DNA of 9,963 nt from Christensenella sp. UBA5399. GTDB taxonomy: Bacteria; Bacillota; Clostridia; Christensenellales; Christensenellaceae. Numbering within the stretch: the first letter of the stretch is position 1; each line of letters starts with the position of its first letter. A model generated the notes under the pieces. The model was not told the DNA's origin. It saw only the letters and a program-made list of their open reading frames with translations, and did not search any database. Positions 1 through 7,500 of this stretch are shown here, in pieces. The stretch spans positions 31,296-41,258 of the forward strand of contig DHOD01000114.1 in NCBI GenBank assembly GCA_002407725.1, read 5' to 3'. A program made the translations under genes and the position numbers.

Positions 1-34
1 ATGTTTCACCTCTGAAGAATTAATCTCTTTTATA

Positions 35-2458
35 CTATTCCTTATTGATTCCCTTATTGATAGCCTCGGTGATTTTTTCCAATTGCTTGTTCTTTGGTTT
101 GCGCGTGTCAAAAATATCCCACATCTTGCGCGTGAGAAACTCGAACAGCAGCATGGTCAGCGGCATCACAACACATAGCGCCACCGTGGCAATGATTGCG
201 CCCATCGAAAGAGCGTGGATTTCAAAGAAGTTTTGGAAAAACACACATCCCAGCACAAACAGCGCCGACATGCCGATGATGATGGCTTTCCTGATTGTGG
301 TCAACGGCCGGCTGACCTTGAACAGCACAATCATGCCGCCTGCCACAACAATGTATACACACATTGTGGACAGCTCTTGCGCGGTGAATCCAAAGCTGGA
401 CGTCAGCACGTTTGCGAGCACAATGGCCAGCATGATGGCAAGCCCCCCGGGCAGCGAGCGTTCCAGCACATTGCGTATAAACTTGCCTTTGATCCGCCCA
501 TACTGCGGCTCCAGCGCCAAAAAGAACGCGGGCGCGCCAATTGTGGTGAACGACGTAATCACCAGTTGCAACGGCGTAAACGGATACGCGGAATCAAACA
601 GGAACAGCGTTGCCAGCGCAAGCAGCACAGAGTAAACGGTTTTTGTGATAAAAAGCGTTGCCACACGCTGTATGTTGTTGATGATTTTACGCCCGTCCTC
701 CACCACGTGCAGCAGGTGCTTCAGGTTGGAATCCATCAGCACAATATCGGACACGTTTTTGGCGGCGTCGCTGCCCGATGCCACGGCAACGCTGCAATCC
801 GCCTCTTTGAGCGCAAGCACATCGTTGACGCCGTCGCCCATCATGGCAACCTTGTGGCCGTTTGCCTTCATCAGCGCGACCATCTGCTTTTTTTGCGCGG
901 GGGATACCCGGCCAAAGACACTGTAGCGCTCCACCGCGCCGGCCAGCTGCTCCGGTGTTGTGAGCGTCGACGCATCCACATAATTGGCTGCATTGCGCAC
1001 ACCCGCCTCCTCCGCAATGCGCGACACGGTCACGGGGTGGTCGCCGGATATTATTTTGATATCCACGTCATATTCATAAAAATACGAGAGCGTATCATGC
1101 ACGTCCGGGCGCAGCTCATCTGCCAGTATAATAAACGCAATCGGCTCCAGCCCGGGCGGCAGGCTGTTGCCATCGGGAGGCGCAGCGCTTCGGGCCAGCA
1201 GCAGCACCCTTGCGCCGCTCTCCGCCATTTGCTCTGCGCGTTCCCTGATATCCTCGTGGCCTGTTGGCAGCACAAAATCGGTCGCCCCCAGTATATACGC
1301 GCCCTGGTCCTGAAAATAAATCCCGCTGTATTTACGTTCCGATGAAAATGGAATCTCGCTGATGGCGGTAAAATCACGCAGTGGGGCAAAATGCGCCTTC
1401 AGCGCGGCCATAGTGGCGTTCTCATCCTTGGATGCACCGCAAATGTTGCGCATGATTTTTTCGCAATCGCAGTCCGCAAGGGGCATCATCTCGCCAAAGC
1501 TTAGCTCTCCCCTGGTCAGCGTGCCCGTCTTGTCCAGGCACACGATGTCCGCGCGGGCAAGCGTCTCTATCCCGTACATATCCTGCACCAGCGTGTTGTC
1601 GTGCGCCAAAAATATAACACTGGCCACAAAAGCGATACTGGTCATCAGTATCAATCCTTCCGGAATCATACCGATCAGCGCCGCGACAGTCTTCACCACC
1701 GCCTCGCTGGGTATCAACCCCAGCAACACATTCTGCTTGTAGAAAAGCATGATGCCCAAAGGAATCAATATATAGCTGATGATTTTTAAAATAAAACCGA
1801 GCGTTGTGTAAAGCTCGGATTTACGTTTCTTGGATTTTTTGGCGCTTTTGGATATCTTGTTGGCATAATTATCCTCGCCCACATGGTCCGCCCTTGCGCA
1901 CGCCGACCCCGAAACCACAAAGCTGCCGGAATACAGGAAGTCGCCCTCCCGCTTTGTGACCATGTCCGATTCGCCCGTGATCAGCGATTCGTTGACTTCC
2001 AGGTACCCTTCCAGCATGACGCTGTCGGCACAAATCTGGTCGCCTGTCTTCAGTTCCATAACATCGTCCAGCACGATGTCGCCCACACGGATCGTCTCCT
2101 TCTTACCACCGCGGATCACCCTGACCTTTGCCGCGACAATCAGCGAAAGCTTGTCCAGTGTACGTTTGGATGAAAATTCCTGCACAATCCCAATGGTGAA
2201 ATTGGCAACGACAATGACGGCAAACGTAAGATCCTTGTACGCGCCTACGGCAAGCAGTAGTCCCGCCAAAACGATATTCAGTATATTGTAGAATGTAAAA
2301 AAGTGTTCCTTTAAAATCTGGCCGTACGATTTGGTCGTATTGTTGACATAATGGTTTGTACACCCGCTGTCTATCCGTTGCTGCACCTGCTCTGCCGAAA
2401 GCCCGCCGTTGCAGTCGGGCGAATATCTTTCCACATTGCAGTTTGAGTCATGCTCCAT
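35..2458 (-). CDS. Cation-translocating P-type ATPase, Exp7/CtpE-like
   Basis: A complete 807-residue P-type ATPase, an integral membrane ATP-driven cation pump. Visible motifs in order: an N-terminal GLSAEQVQQRIDSG segment typical of the family, first membrane hairpin about 53-95, TGES of the actuator domain at 161-164, the M4 PEGL motif at 266-269, the phosphorylation site DKTGT with Asp309, FSSERKYSG of the nucleotide-binding domain at 371-379, SGDHP at 471-475, GDGVNDV at 541-547, then six C-terminal membrane segments. There is no N-terminal heavy-metal domain and no CPC motif; PEGL replaces it, so a heavy-metal CopA/ZntA type is unlikely. The best family match I can name is the Exp7/CtpE group, of which mycobacterial CtpE is a calcium transporter; calcium (or Mg) as substrate is inferred by family. 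The start is supported by AAGGGG (2464-2469) five bases upstream of the ATG. It lies 70 bp behind the esterase gene on the same strand. No terminator is visible in the 34 bases after its TAG stop. Confidence 0.93.
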   Translation of the reverse strand: MEHDSNCNVERYSPDCNGGLSAEQVQQRIDSGCTNHYVNNTTKSYGQILKEHFFTFYNILNIVLAGLLLAVGAYKDLTFAVIVVANFTIGIVQEFSSKRTLDKLSLIVAAKVRVIRGGKKETIRVGDIVLDDVMELKTGDQICADSVMLEGYLEVNESLITGESDMVTKREGDFLYSGSFVVSGSACARADHVGEDNYANKISKSAKKSKKRKSELYTTLGFILKIISYILIPLGIMLFYKQNVLLGLIPSEAVVKTVAALIGMIPEGLILMTSIAFVASVIFLAHDNTLVQDMYGIETLARADIVCLDKTGTLTRGELSFGEMMPLADCDCEKIMRNICGASKDENATMAALKAHFAPLRDFTAISEIPFSSERKYSGIYFQDQGAYILGATDFVLPTGHEDIRERAEQMAESGARVLLLARSAAPPDGNSLPPGLEPIAFIILADELRPDVHDTLSYFYEYDVDIKIISGDHPVTVSRIAEEAGVRNAANYVDASTLTTPEQLAGAVERYSVFGRVSPAQKKQMVALMKANGHKVAMMGDGVNDVLALKEADCSVAVASGSDAAKNVSDIVLMDSNLKHLLHVVEDGRKIINNIQRVATLFITKTVYSVLLALATLFLFDSAYPFTPLQLVITSFTTIGAPAFFLALEPQYGRIKGKFIRNVLERSLPGGLAIMLAIVLANVLTSSFGFTAQELSTMCVYIVVAGGMIVLFKVSRPLTTIRKAIIIGMSALFVLGCVFFQNFFEIHALSMGAIIATVALCVVMPLTMLLFEFLTRKMWDIFDTRKPKNKQLEKITEAINKGINKE

Positions 2459-2515
2459 ATTTTCCCCTTACCCCATCTAAGAATGCCGCCACACCAGCGT
2501 GCGACGAATAGAAAC

Positions 2516-2524
2516 AGTATAGCA
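2516..2524 (-). promoter_or_regulatory. Candidate extended -10 promoter for the P-type ATPase
   Basis: On the minus strand the gap between esterase and ATPase contains TGCTATACT, a TGn-TATACT extended -10 (5 of 6 in the hexamer). No good -35 is seen at 17 bp. Transcription would start near 2509, giving a leader of about 50 bases that contains the AAGGGG ribosome site. The ATPase could equally be read through from the esterase, since no terminator separates them. Confidence 0.4.
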
Positions 2525-2528
2525 CAGA

Positions 2529-4019
2529 TTATAACGATATGTTATACGTAAGTTTCTTGCCTGTAAAGCACCTGCGCTTAAATGCACTTCTGTTAAACGC
2601 CGCAACAATTTCCGGCGCCACCATGGGCTGCTGCACGGCTTCGTGGTCATAGCATTTGGCGTTTGTATGGTCCGGGTGGCAGCGCTCCCAGTCCAGAACG
2701 CCCGTCCGCGCAAAGGCTAGAAAATCGTTCTGCACCTCTTCCGCCACTTTGTCGGTCCCTGCGCATTTTCCCCCAAACAGGAACATCAACTTATAATTGC
2801 CCGCATCGGTATTGCCGAAAATAAACGGGATATCGCACGAATGAAACGCCTTTATCCGGACTGCCTTCATGATGGGGGTGGCGTAATCGAACCTGTACAT
2901 CCACGTACCCGAAAATTTGCTGCACACCTGCGCATACCACAGGCTGGACATACGGAATATACTGTCGCCCATCATCATTGCGCGCGCTTTTTTTCCGTAT
3001 TTGTTATAAATTTCCTGCATGCGCGTCAACGTTTCGCGCTCTTCACGGGATATTATGTACATAACGGCATCCTTGAGGTCCAGCAAACGCTCGAGGGGCT
3101 TCAGCCGCGCAAATATCGTCTCCTCCGCCGTCGTGCCGATCAACATGGGAATGTCGCTTGCCGCGCCAAACGCCGCCGCGGGCATGGGGTATTCGGGCAC
3201 AAAATTGCCGTCCACCTGTATGGCAAACGTGTTTTCGCCATAACCGCTGCATCGCGTATAGTTCTTTTGCAGGGCCGCCAGCTTTTGCGCGGGCATCTCC
3301 ATCAACTGCCGCGGGCTTTCTATCCCCGCAAATTCCAGGTACCCCTTTGCCAGCTCGCGCGCCTGCCGCTCGGAATGCAGCCAGTTGAGGCCGCCGCTCA
3401 TCATGATAATTTTAGCGATATACGGCTTGGCCGCAGGGATGGTCGCCAGCGTAGCCGCAATGATCGCCCCGGCCGACTGGCCGATCACCGTGATGTTTCC
3501 CGGGTCGCCGCCAAACGCGGCAATATTCCCGTGCACCCAGCGTAGCGCCTCCAGCACATCGGAAAGGCCGCAATTGGACTGGAAAGACGAGTCCAGCGAC
3601 GAAAAATCCATGAACCCAAGCGCGCCCAGGCGATAATTGCATGTGACGACAAGTACGTCGCCCCTGGCCGCCAGCTTGCGTCCGTCATATTCCGGGTCGC
3701 TGCCCGCACCCTTGCTAAACGACCCGCCGTGTATATAAAACAACACCGGCTTTGCATGATTCAAATTGTTTTTTGACGACCATATATTGAGCGTAAGACA
3801 GTCTTCGTCCACCGTCCTTCGTTTCCTCTTGCGCTGGGGGCACGCCGGGCCGAACTGCGTCGCATCCAATATGCCTTCCCAATCCTTCACAGGCTGGGCG
3901 TGGCGGAAGCGCAAGCCGCCTACAGGTGGCTGCGCATAGGGAATCCCCTTCCAGCAAAACCCATCTGCCCATGTGACACCCCGCACTGTACCGTTTTTTG
4001 TTTCTATAATCGCTGACAT
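2529..4019 (-). CDS. Type-B carboxylesterase (COesterase, PnbA-like)
   Basis: A 496-residue alpha/beta-hydrolase of the carboxylesterase type-B family, the usual length for this family. It hydrolyses carboxylic esters; the natural substrate cannot be read from sequence. Visible landmarks: the N-terminal G-x-V-R-G and FKGIPYA-like segment (here CWKGIPYAQPPVG, 22-34), EDCLTLNIW at 72-80, the oxyanion-hole HGGS at 97-100, the nucleophile elbow GQSAG with Ser182, the acid in GTTAEE (probably Glu300), and His393 in AFHSCDIPFIFGN, so the Ser-Glu-His triad is complete. There is no signal peptide, so it is probably cytoplasmic, like Bacillus p-nitrobenzyl esterase. A basic run RKRKRR (63-68) precedes the EDC motif. 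The start is preceded by GGAG (4031-4034) at 11 bases, slightly long. It is followed after 70 bp by the ATPase on the same strand, and preceded by a 487-bp gap holding repeat copy A. Confidence 0.92.
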   Translation of the reverse strand: MSAIIETKNGTVRGVTWADGFCWKGIPYAQPPVGGLRFRHAQPVKDWEGILDATQFGPACPQRKRKRRTVDEDCLTLNIWSSKNNLNHAKPVLFYIHGGSFSKGAGSDPEYDGRKLAARGDVLVVTCNYRLGALGFMDFSSLDSSFQSNCGLSDVLEALRWVHGNIAAFGGDPGNITVIGQSAGAIIAATLATIPAAKPYIAKIIMMSGGLNWLHSERQARELAKGYLEFAGIESPRQLMEMPAQKLAALQKNYTRCSGYGENTFAIQVDGNFVPEYPMPAAAFGAASDIPMLIGTTAEETIFARLKPLERLLDLKDAVMYIISREERETLTRMQEIYNKYGKKARAMMMGDSIFRMSSLWYAQVCSKFSGTWMYRFDYATPIMKAVRIKAFHSCDIPFIFGNTDAGNYKLMFLFGGKCAGTDKVAEEVQNDFLAFARTGVLDWERCHPDHTNAKCYDHEAVQQPMVAPEIVAAFNRSAFKRRCFTGKKLTYNISL

Positions 4020-4051
4020 AAAAAGTATGGCTCCGTTCTGTTTCTATGCAA

Positions 4052-4057
4052 AGTATA
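4052..4057 (-). promoter_or_regulatory. Weak candidate -10 for the esterase gene
   Basis: Minus-strand TATACT lies 33 bases upstream of the esterase ATG, with no convincing -35 and no TG extension. It would leave a short leader that still contains the GGAG ribosome site. It competes with the extended -10 at the end of repeat copy A (4115-4123) as the esterase promoter; sequence alone does not decide. Confidence 0.25.
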
Positions 4058-4114
4058 TAAGCAAAAGGCGGGGAACGGAAGCAAAATGAAGGGAAATTAA
4101 GAATTATTTCATAT

Positions 4115-4123
4115 TTTATACCA
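4115..4123 (-). promoter_or_regulatory. Extended -10 promoter at the end of repeat copy A, facing the esterase
   Basis: Minus-strand TGGTATAAA is a TGn extended -10 with 5 of 6 hexamer matches. It forms the gene-proximal end of the structured repeat. Predicted transcription start is near 4108, leaving a leader of about 88 bases to the esterase ATG at 4019. The same TTGGTATAA end is found in repeat copy B directly upstream of the MFS gene. No good -35 is seen; extended -10 promoters can work without one. Confidence 0.45.
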
Positions 4124-4346
4124 ATCCCATTTAAAAAACGTTGGCGTTTTTTATAACTACGCTCCGCTTCGTTGAAACGCCCTTCGAAGAAAGCCAAAGA
4201 AGCACTTGTTATAGCGCGGTACGCGCGTGTGGGATGGCATACCCACCGGCATCCCTGATGCGGCCTTCAGCCGCCGCTTCGCGAGATGAAATAAGATGCG
4301 TTCCGCGCTGCTTTGACGCGGAACAAAGCCACGCCTCTGGCGGGGC

Positions 4347-4380
4347 ACTCTAAATTAAAACATCTGTTTTAATTTAGAGT
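4347..4380. repeat. Perfect 16-bp inverted repeat (hairpin 1 of repeat copy A)
   Basis: ACTCTAAATTAAAACA is followed by TC and its exact reverse complement. It has no T-run on either side beyond the stem, so it is not a normal intrinsic terminator. It occupies the same place as the shorter CACTGATT/AATCAGTG hairpin of copy B. It is the strongest single fold in the gap and could block read-through from the phosphomutase gene, but that is inference. Confidence 0.85.
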
Positions 4381-4506
4381 CAGTATTAGAAAGTTTTTGA
4401 CGCAATGCGGACCGTAATTCCCTTTTTATGTTAACCCAAAGAAATCATAAAAGAATTTGACCGCTCAATGATTGATTGTATTTGACTATATCATGGCCGG
4501 GTTCGT

Positions 4507-5997
4507 TTATTGCTCCAAGTACTTCTCCATTGATGAGAGGTCGAGCCTGTCAAACTTTTTGAGGAAGTCGTACAGCTTTTGCGTGATGACCCTCACCCCG
4601 CCAGCGCTGTCGCTTTCCACATTGACGGGAATCACCGGGTCGTGCAGCGAGAGGCGGACAATAAACCATCCGTCGCCGTCCGCCTTGTCAAACGACACGC
4701 GGATGCCCTCGTGGTTATCGGGCGCAATGTGGAATCCGGATTTTTCTTTCACATACGCCTCCAGCTCTCCCAGCATTGCGCGGCCGTACGATGCGAAATC
4801 CTCTGCAGTGATCGTCAGGCGGAATTCCTCCCCCTCGGCGGGCTCGGCCAGGTCTGCAATCAGGTCTGCGATGGTCTTGCCCTGCTTTTTCAGCTTTGCC
4901 ATCTCAATCAGTATGCGTGTGACCAGGTACGCCCCGTCGTCCAGAAAGTAATTTTCCTTAAGCGCGGCGTGGCCCGAAGTCTCGATCGCAAGCTGCGAAT
5001 CAGTCCCTTCACTGTTGAGGCGGATGCTCTCATTGATCACATTCTTATACCCGCGCTTAAAACGGTGATGCTTGCCCCCCAGCCCCTGTATAAAATCCGC
5101 AAGCCCGCTGGATGTAACCGAATCGGTGACGATTGTCGTACCGGGGTGCGCTCCAATCAATATCGCCGAAATAACGGCGATCAGCCTGTTGCGGTTGAGC
5201 ACAACGCCGCCCGCGTCCACTGCCCCCGCGCGGTCCACATCGGTATCGAATATCACGCCAAAATCCGCGCCGGTACGCACCACCGCGTCCACAATGCTTT
5301 GCATAGCGGCAGGGTCTTCCGGGTTGGGGATGTGGTTGGGGAACGCGCCGTCCGGCTCCAGGAACTGGCTGCCCGCCGTATCCGCACCCAACGGCTTCAG
5401 CACTTTATCAACATAGAACCCGCCTGCGCCGTTGCCCGCATCCACAATGATCTTCAGCCCGGCAAAAGGCCGCGCTTCACCGGTCGCATCGGTGATTTTA
5501 TCGGCAAGCATGGCTGCATAAACAGACATGAAATCTTTTTCCGTAACGGTTCCCGGCGTAGCAACATCCCGCATGCCCGTTTCCGCAATGGAGATCAGGT
5601 CTGCAATATCCGCTTTTTCCAGCCCGCCGTCCTTTGTAAAGAACTTGAGCCCGTTGCGGTCGCTGGGCATATGGCTGGCAGTGACCATGATCGCGCCGTT
5701 CGCCATAAACCCTGCCGTCACCGTAGTCATAAACATTGCGGGGGTGGACGCCATGCCGCAATCGATGACATTTGCGCCCATGCCGGTCAGCCCCGTGGCA
5801 CATGCGCTTTTGAGCGCCGGGCCTGAAAGCCGTGAATCCATGCCTACCGCCACGGTGGGGGCCTTCACCCCTTTGCCCTCCAGCCACTGCACAAATGCAG
5901 CCGCCAGCAGTTGCGCCGCCTCGTTTGTCAGGGTGGCGCCTGCACCCAGCGCAATGCCCCGTATATCGCTCCCATTCTGGAGTTTTTTCAAATCCAT
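4507..5997 (-). CDS. Phosphoglucomutase/phosphomannomutase family enzyme
   Basis: A 496-residue alpha-D-phosphohexomutase that would interconvert hexose 1- and 6-phosphates, feeding cell-wall or capsule sugars; the exact sugar (glucose, mannose or glucosamine) is not decided by sequence. Four landmarks are visible: the phosphoserine loop TASHMPSDRNG with Ser108, the metal loop DTDVDR at 251-256 (DGDGDR in many relatives), the sugar-binding ETSGH at 339-343, and a C-terminal phosphate-binding region with RLSLHDP at 448-454 in place of the usual R-x-SGTEP. The segments TIVTDSVTSSGL and HHRFKRGYKNVI resemble the branch that includes plant plastid 'phosphoglucosamine mutase family' proteins, from memory. 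The chosen start (MDLKK) has GAGAGGAG at 6006-6013, eight bases upstream. An in-frame frame extends to 6066, but its possible start MRGAYA would overlap the ribosome site, so it is rejected. Divergent from mreB; repeat copy A lies downstream. Confidence 0.9.
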   Translation of the reverse strand: MDLKKLQNGSDIRGIALGAGATLTNEAAQLLAAAFVQWLEGKGVKAPTVAVGMDSRLSGPALKSACATGLTGMGANVIDCGMASTPAMFMTTVTAGFMANGAIMVTASHMPSDRNGLKFFTKDGGLEKADIADLISIAETGMRDVATPGTVTEKDFMSVYAAMLADKITDATGEARPFAGLKIIVDAGNGAGGFYVDKVLKPLGADTAGSQFLEPDGAFPNHIPNPEDPAAMQSIVDAVVRTGADFGVIFDTDVDRAGAVDAGGVVLNRNRLIAVISAILIGAHPGTTIVTDSVTSSGLADFIQGLGGKHHRFKRGYKNVINESIRLNSEGTDSQLAIETSGHAALKENYFLDDGAYLVTRILIEMAKLKKQGKTIADLIADLAEPAEGEEFRLTITAEDFASYGRAMLGELEAYVKEKSGFHIAPDNHEGIRVSFDKADGDGWFIVRLSLHDPVIPVNVESDSAGGVRVITQKLYDFLKKFDRLDLSSMEKYLEQ

Positions 5998-6028
5998 CGC
6001 ATATGCTCCTCTCATTGATTCCAACACT

Positions 6029-6057
6029 ATTCTATACGTTTGCGCGTCCTGCCGCAA
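6029..6057 (-). promoter_or_regulatory. Candidate sigma-A promoter for the phosphomutase
   Basis: On the minus strand, TTGCGG (6052-6057) and TAGAAT (6029-6034) are separated by exactly 17 bases. The -10 matches the consensus at 5 of 6 and the -35 at the key TTG. Transcription would start near 6022, giving a leader of about 25 bases that contains the GAGAGGAG site. This also supports the start at 5997 rather than the longer frame. Confidence 0.55.
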
Positions 6058-6096
6058 GCAAAACAAAAAGGATTGGGCGGGCGCGTCACAAAATGG

Positions 6097-6125
6097 TTGA
6101 AATATTTGTTACAATAAGGTAATAT
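6097..6125 (+). promoter_or_regulatory. Candidate sigma-A promoter for mreB
   Basis: TTGAAA (6097-6102), a 17-base spacer, and TAATAT (6120-6125; 4 of 6). An alternative -10, TACAAT at 6110-6115, lacks a good -35. The start would be near 6132, giving an mreB leader of about 150 bases. That leader contains a small palindrome CGCCAT-GGC-ATGGCG (6190-6204) and a GCCGG/CCGGC stem (6228-6246), neither followed by a T-run. Confidence 0.4.
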
Positions 6126-6130
6126 GTAAC
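6108..6130 (+). promoter_or_regulatory. Operator-like inverted repeat over the mreB -10
   Basis: GTTACA (6108-6113) and TGTAAC (6125-6130) are perfect inverted half-sites 11 bases apart, straddling the proposed mreB -10. The position would suit a repressor. A related but imperfect pair, TGTTACA-N10-TGTTAA, lies upstream of the LCP gene at 7387-7409. No regulator gene is in the window, and half-sites of six bases can arise by chance. Confidence 0.25.
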
Positions 6131-6284
6131 CTGTATGGGGGCACATACGCATTTTGGGGATCATCATCTTCAGGTTTTTGAAACCGCTCCGCCATGGCAT
6201 GGCGCAGGGCTATACAAAATGCCAAAGGCCGGGTCTGTTTTCCGGCATGCCACAATTATGTATATTAGAAAGGCTTTCAACTAA

Positions 6285-7337
6285 ATGGGCTTATTCGGAT
6301 TAAATTATAACGATATAGGAATAGATCTCGGCACAGCGACCGTTCTTGTCTATGTGCGCGGGAAAGGAATTGTGCTGCGCGAGCCGTCAGTTGTCGCAGT
6401 GGACAGGATTTCCGGCCGCATGCTGGCCATCGGTGAGGAGGCGCGCATCATGCTGGGCCGTACGCCCGGCAACATTGTTGCGGTACGCCCCCTGCGCGAG
6501 GGCGTTATCTCCAACTTCCACGATACGGAGCGGATGCTGCGCTACTTTTTGCGTAAGGTCATCGGCAGGCGATTGTTCTTTAAGCCGCGCGTGGTGGTTT
6601 GCGTGCCTTCCGGCGTGACCGAGGTAGAGAAGCGGTCCGTCATCGAGGCGACGGAAGAGGCGGGCGCAAGGCATACCTGCCTGATCGAGGAGCCGATTGC
6701 GGCGGCAATTGGCGCAGGCATCGATATTGGCGCGCCCCAGGGCAACATGGTGGTGGACATTGGCGGCGGCACATCCGATACGGCGGTGATATCGCTGGGC
6801 GGTGCTGTCATCAGCGATTCCATCAAAATCGCGGGCGACCGCTTTGACGAATATATTTCACGGTACATCAAAAAGAAATACAACATGCTGATCGGCGAGC
6901 GGACCGCAGAGGAAATCAAGATCAACATCGGTTCGGCATTCCCCCGCAAGGAGGAAGCGTATATGGAAGTGACGGGGCGCAACCTGATCTCCGGGCTTCC
7001 CAAAACAATCACCATCAGCTCCAACGAAACAATTGAAGCGTTGCAGGAACCGTTGAACAGGATCATGGAAACCATGCACAGCGTGCTGGAGCGTACACCG
7101 CCCGAGTTGACCGCCGATATCGCGGAAAACGGTATTTGCATGACGGGAGGCGGCTCACTGTTATACGGCCTGGACAGGCTGCTTACGGAGCGTACCAAAA
7201 TTCCATGCTATGTGGCGGAGGACGCCGTGTCCTGCGTCGCTATCGGCACCGGCAAAGCGCTGGAAAGCCTGGACATTTACAGCGCCGGCGCAGTGTACGA
7301 TTACCGCAGGGGAGATTATTACAGCCAAAATTATTGA
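6285..7337 (+). CDS. mreB: Rod shape-determining protein, MreB/Mbl family
   Basis: A 350-residue bacterial actin. MreB forms membrane-bound filaments under the inner face of the cell membrane and guides lateral peptidoglycan synthesis. The actin-fold nucleotide motifs are present: phosphate 1, GIDLGTATV at 12-20; phosphate 2, VVDIGGGTSD at 156-165; and the adenosine motif GICMTGGGSLLYGLD at 283-297. Other family hallmarks are KGKGIVLREPSVVAV-like 26-39, LIEEPIAAAIGAG 133-145, and LIGERTAEEIKI 202-213. LGRTPGNIVAVRPL (57-70) resembles B. subtilis Mbl, and like mbl it is not followed by mreC and mreD. It is slightly longer than usual because of a tyrosine-rich tail (about 336-350: five Tyr). 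The start has AGAAAGG (6267-6273) 11 bases upstream. Transcribed alone or from the divergent region, with a strong terminator right after the stop. The family is certain; whether it is the MreB, Mbl or MreBH paralogue is not. Confidence 0.93.
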   Translation: MGLFGLNYNDIGIDLGTATVLVYVRGKGIVLREPSVVAVDRISGRMLAIGEEARIMLGRTPGNIVAVRPLREGVISNFHDTERMLRYFLRKVIGRRLFFKPRVVVCVPSGVTEVEKRSVIEATEEAGARHTCLIEEPIAAAIGAGIDIGAPQGNMVVDIGGGTSDTAVISLGGAVISDSIKIAGDRFDEYISRYIKKKYNMLIGERTAEEIKINIGSAFPRKEEAYMEVTGRNLISGLPKTITISSNETIEALQEPLNRIMETMHSVLERTPPELTADIAENGICMTGGGSLLYGLDRLLTERTKIPCYVAEDAVSCVAIGTGKALESLDIYSAGAVYDYRRGDYYSQNY

Positions 7338-7343
7338 CCGACC

Positions 7344-7377
7344 AGAGAATTGTATGGAACAATACAATTCTCTTTTT
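7344..7377 (+). terminator. Intrinsic terminator after mreB
   Basis: A perfect 12-bp stem, AGAGAATTGTAT with ATACAATTCTCT, a 6-base loop GGAACA, then a T-run at 7373-7377. It begins 6 bases after the mreB stop, so mreB and the LCP gene are separate transcription units unless read through. The stem starts with AGAGAA, giving little A-tract for action on the opposite strand. Confidence 0.9.
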
Positions 7378-7403
7378 CGTCAAACCTGTTACATCATAAT
7401 AAA

Positions 7404-7422
7404 TGTTAAAATTTTATTAACA
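7404..7422 (+). promoter_or_regulatory. AT-rich inverted repeat upstream of the LCP gene
   Basis: TGTTAA and TTAACA flank AATTTTA as perfect 6-bp inverted arms in the gap between the mreB terminator and the LCP start. The right arm TTAACA resembles a -35, and TATACT follows at 7444-7449, but the 21-base spacing is too long for a standard promoter. It may be an operator or chance in AT-rich DNA. No confident LCP promoter is seen in 7378-7487. Confidence 0.2.
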
Positions 7423-7500
7423 TGGTGGATTATTGGGCTGACATATACTAATATGGATAAGTCTGTAAGATTGAATTTGTATTAAACGGAGGGATTTTTT

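Larger units (their letters stand above)
4115..4396 (-). repeat. Hairpin-rich dispersed repeat, copy A (long form)
   Basis: This fills most of the 487-bp gap between phosphomutase and esterase. Read on the minus strand it begins near TAATACTGA (4381-4389), then carries: hairpin 1, a perfect 16-bp stem (arms 4347-4362 and 4365-4380) with a 2-base turn; hairpin 2 at 4328-4346 (loop AGA); hairpin 3 at 4300-4324 (9-bp stem with one wobble, 7-base loop); extra stems at 4260-4274 (GCGGC/GCCGC) and 4229-4246 (GTGGG/CCCAC); hairpin 4 at 4214-4226 (GCGCG-TAC-CGCGC); a long stem pairing 4208-4213 with 4152-4157; hairpin 5 at 4133-4152 (AAAAAACG/CGTTTTTT); and the end AAATGGGATTGGTATAA. Copy B at 8616-8773 has the same order and the same ends. 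The reading frames inside are incidental. The remaining gap, 4020-4114 and 4397-4506, shows no gene; no terminator is visible after the phosphomutase stop. Exact boundaries are uncertain by about 10 bases. Confidence 0.75.

Noticed and set aside
215..1345. 376-codon plus-strand frame opposite the P-type ATPase
   Set aside because: Low-complexity His/Gln/Arg-rich shadow of a full-length ATPase with all catalytic motifs.
4141..4353. Open frames on both strands inside repeat copy A (70 and 63 codons)
   Set aside because: They lie over hairpins of a non-coding repeat, have no convincing ribosome sites, and the corresponding region is deleted in copy B.
4115..4396. Repeat copy A as a CRISPR array, tRNA or insertion sequence
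   Set aside because: No regularly spaced direct repeats, no cloverleaf with CCA-type end, and no transposase in the window.
4579..5826. 415-codon plus-strand frame opposite the phosphomutase
   Set aside because: Antisense shadow of a well-supported gene; its sequence is rich in His/Arg/Cys with no family resemblance.
5998..6066. N-terminal extension of the phosphomutase to 6066
   Set aside because: It would run through the promoter candidate and the GAGAGGAG ribosome site; the start at 5997 has ideal spacing and matches the family N-terminus.
6190..6246. Palindrome and stem in the mreB leader as a riboswitch or attenuator
   Set aside because: The stems are short, no terminator T-run follows, and no known aptamer pattern is visible.
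6135..6284. A 49-codon frame ending in TAA directly before the mreB ATG, as a possible leader peptide
   Set aside because: It has no ribosome site at a usable distance and no recognisable sequence; an open frame of this size is expected by chance.
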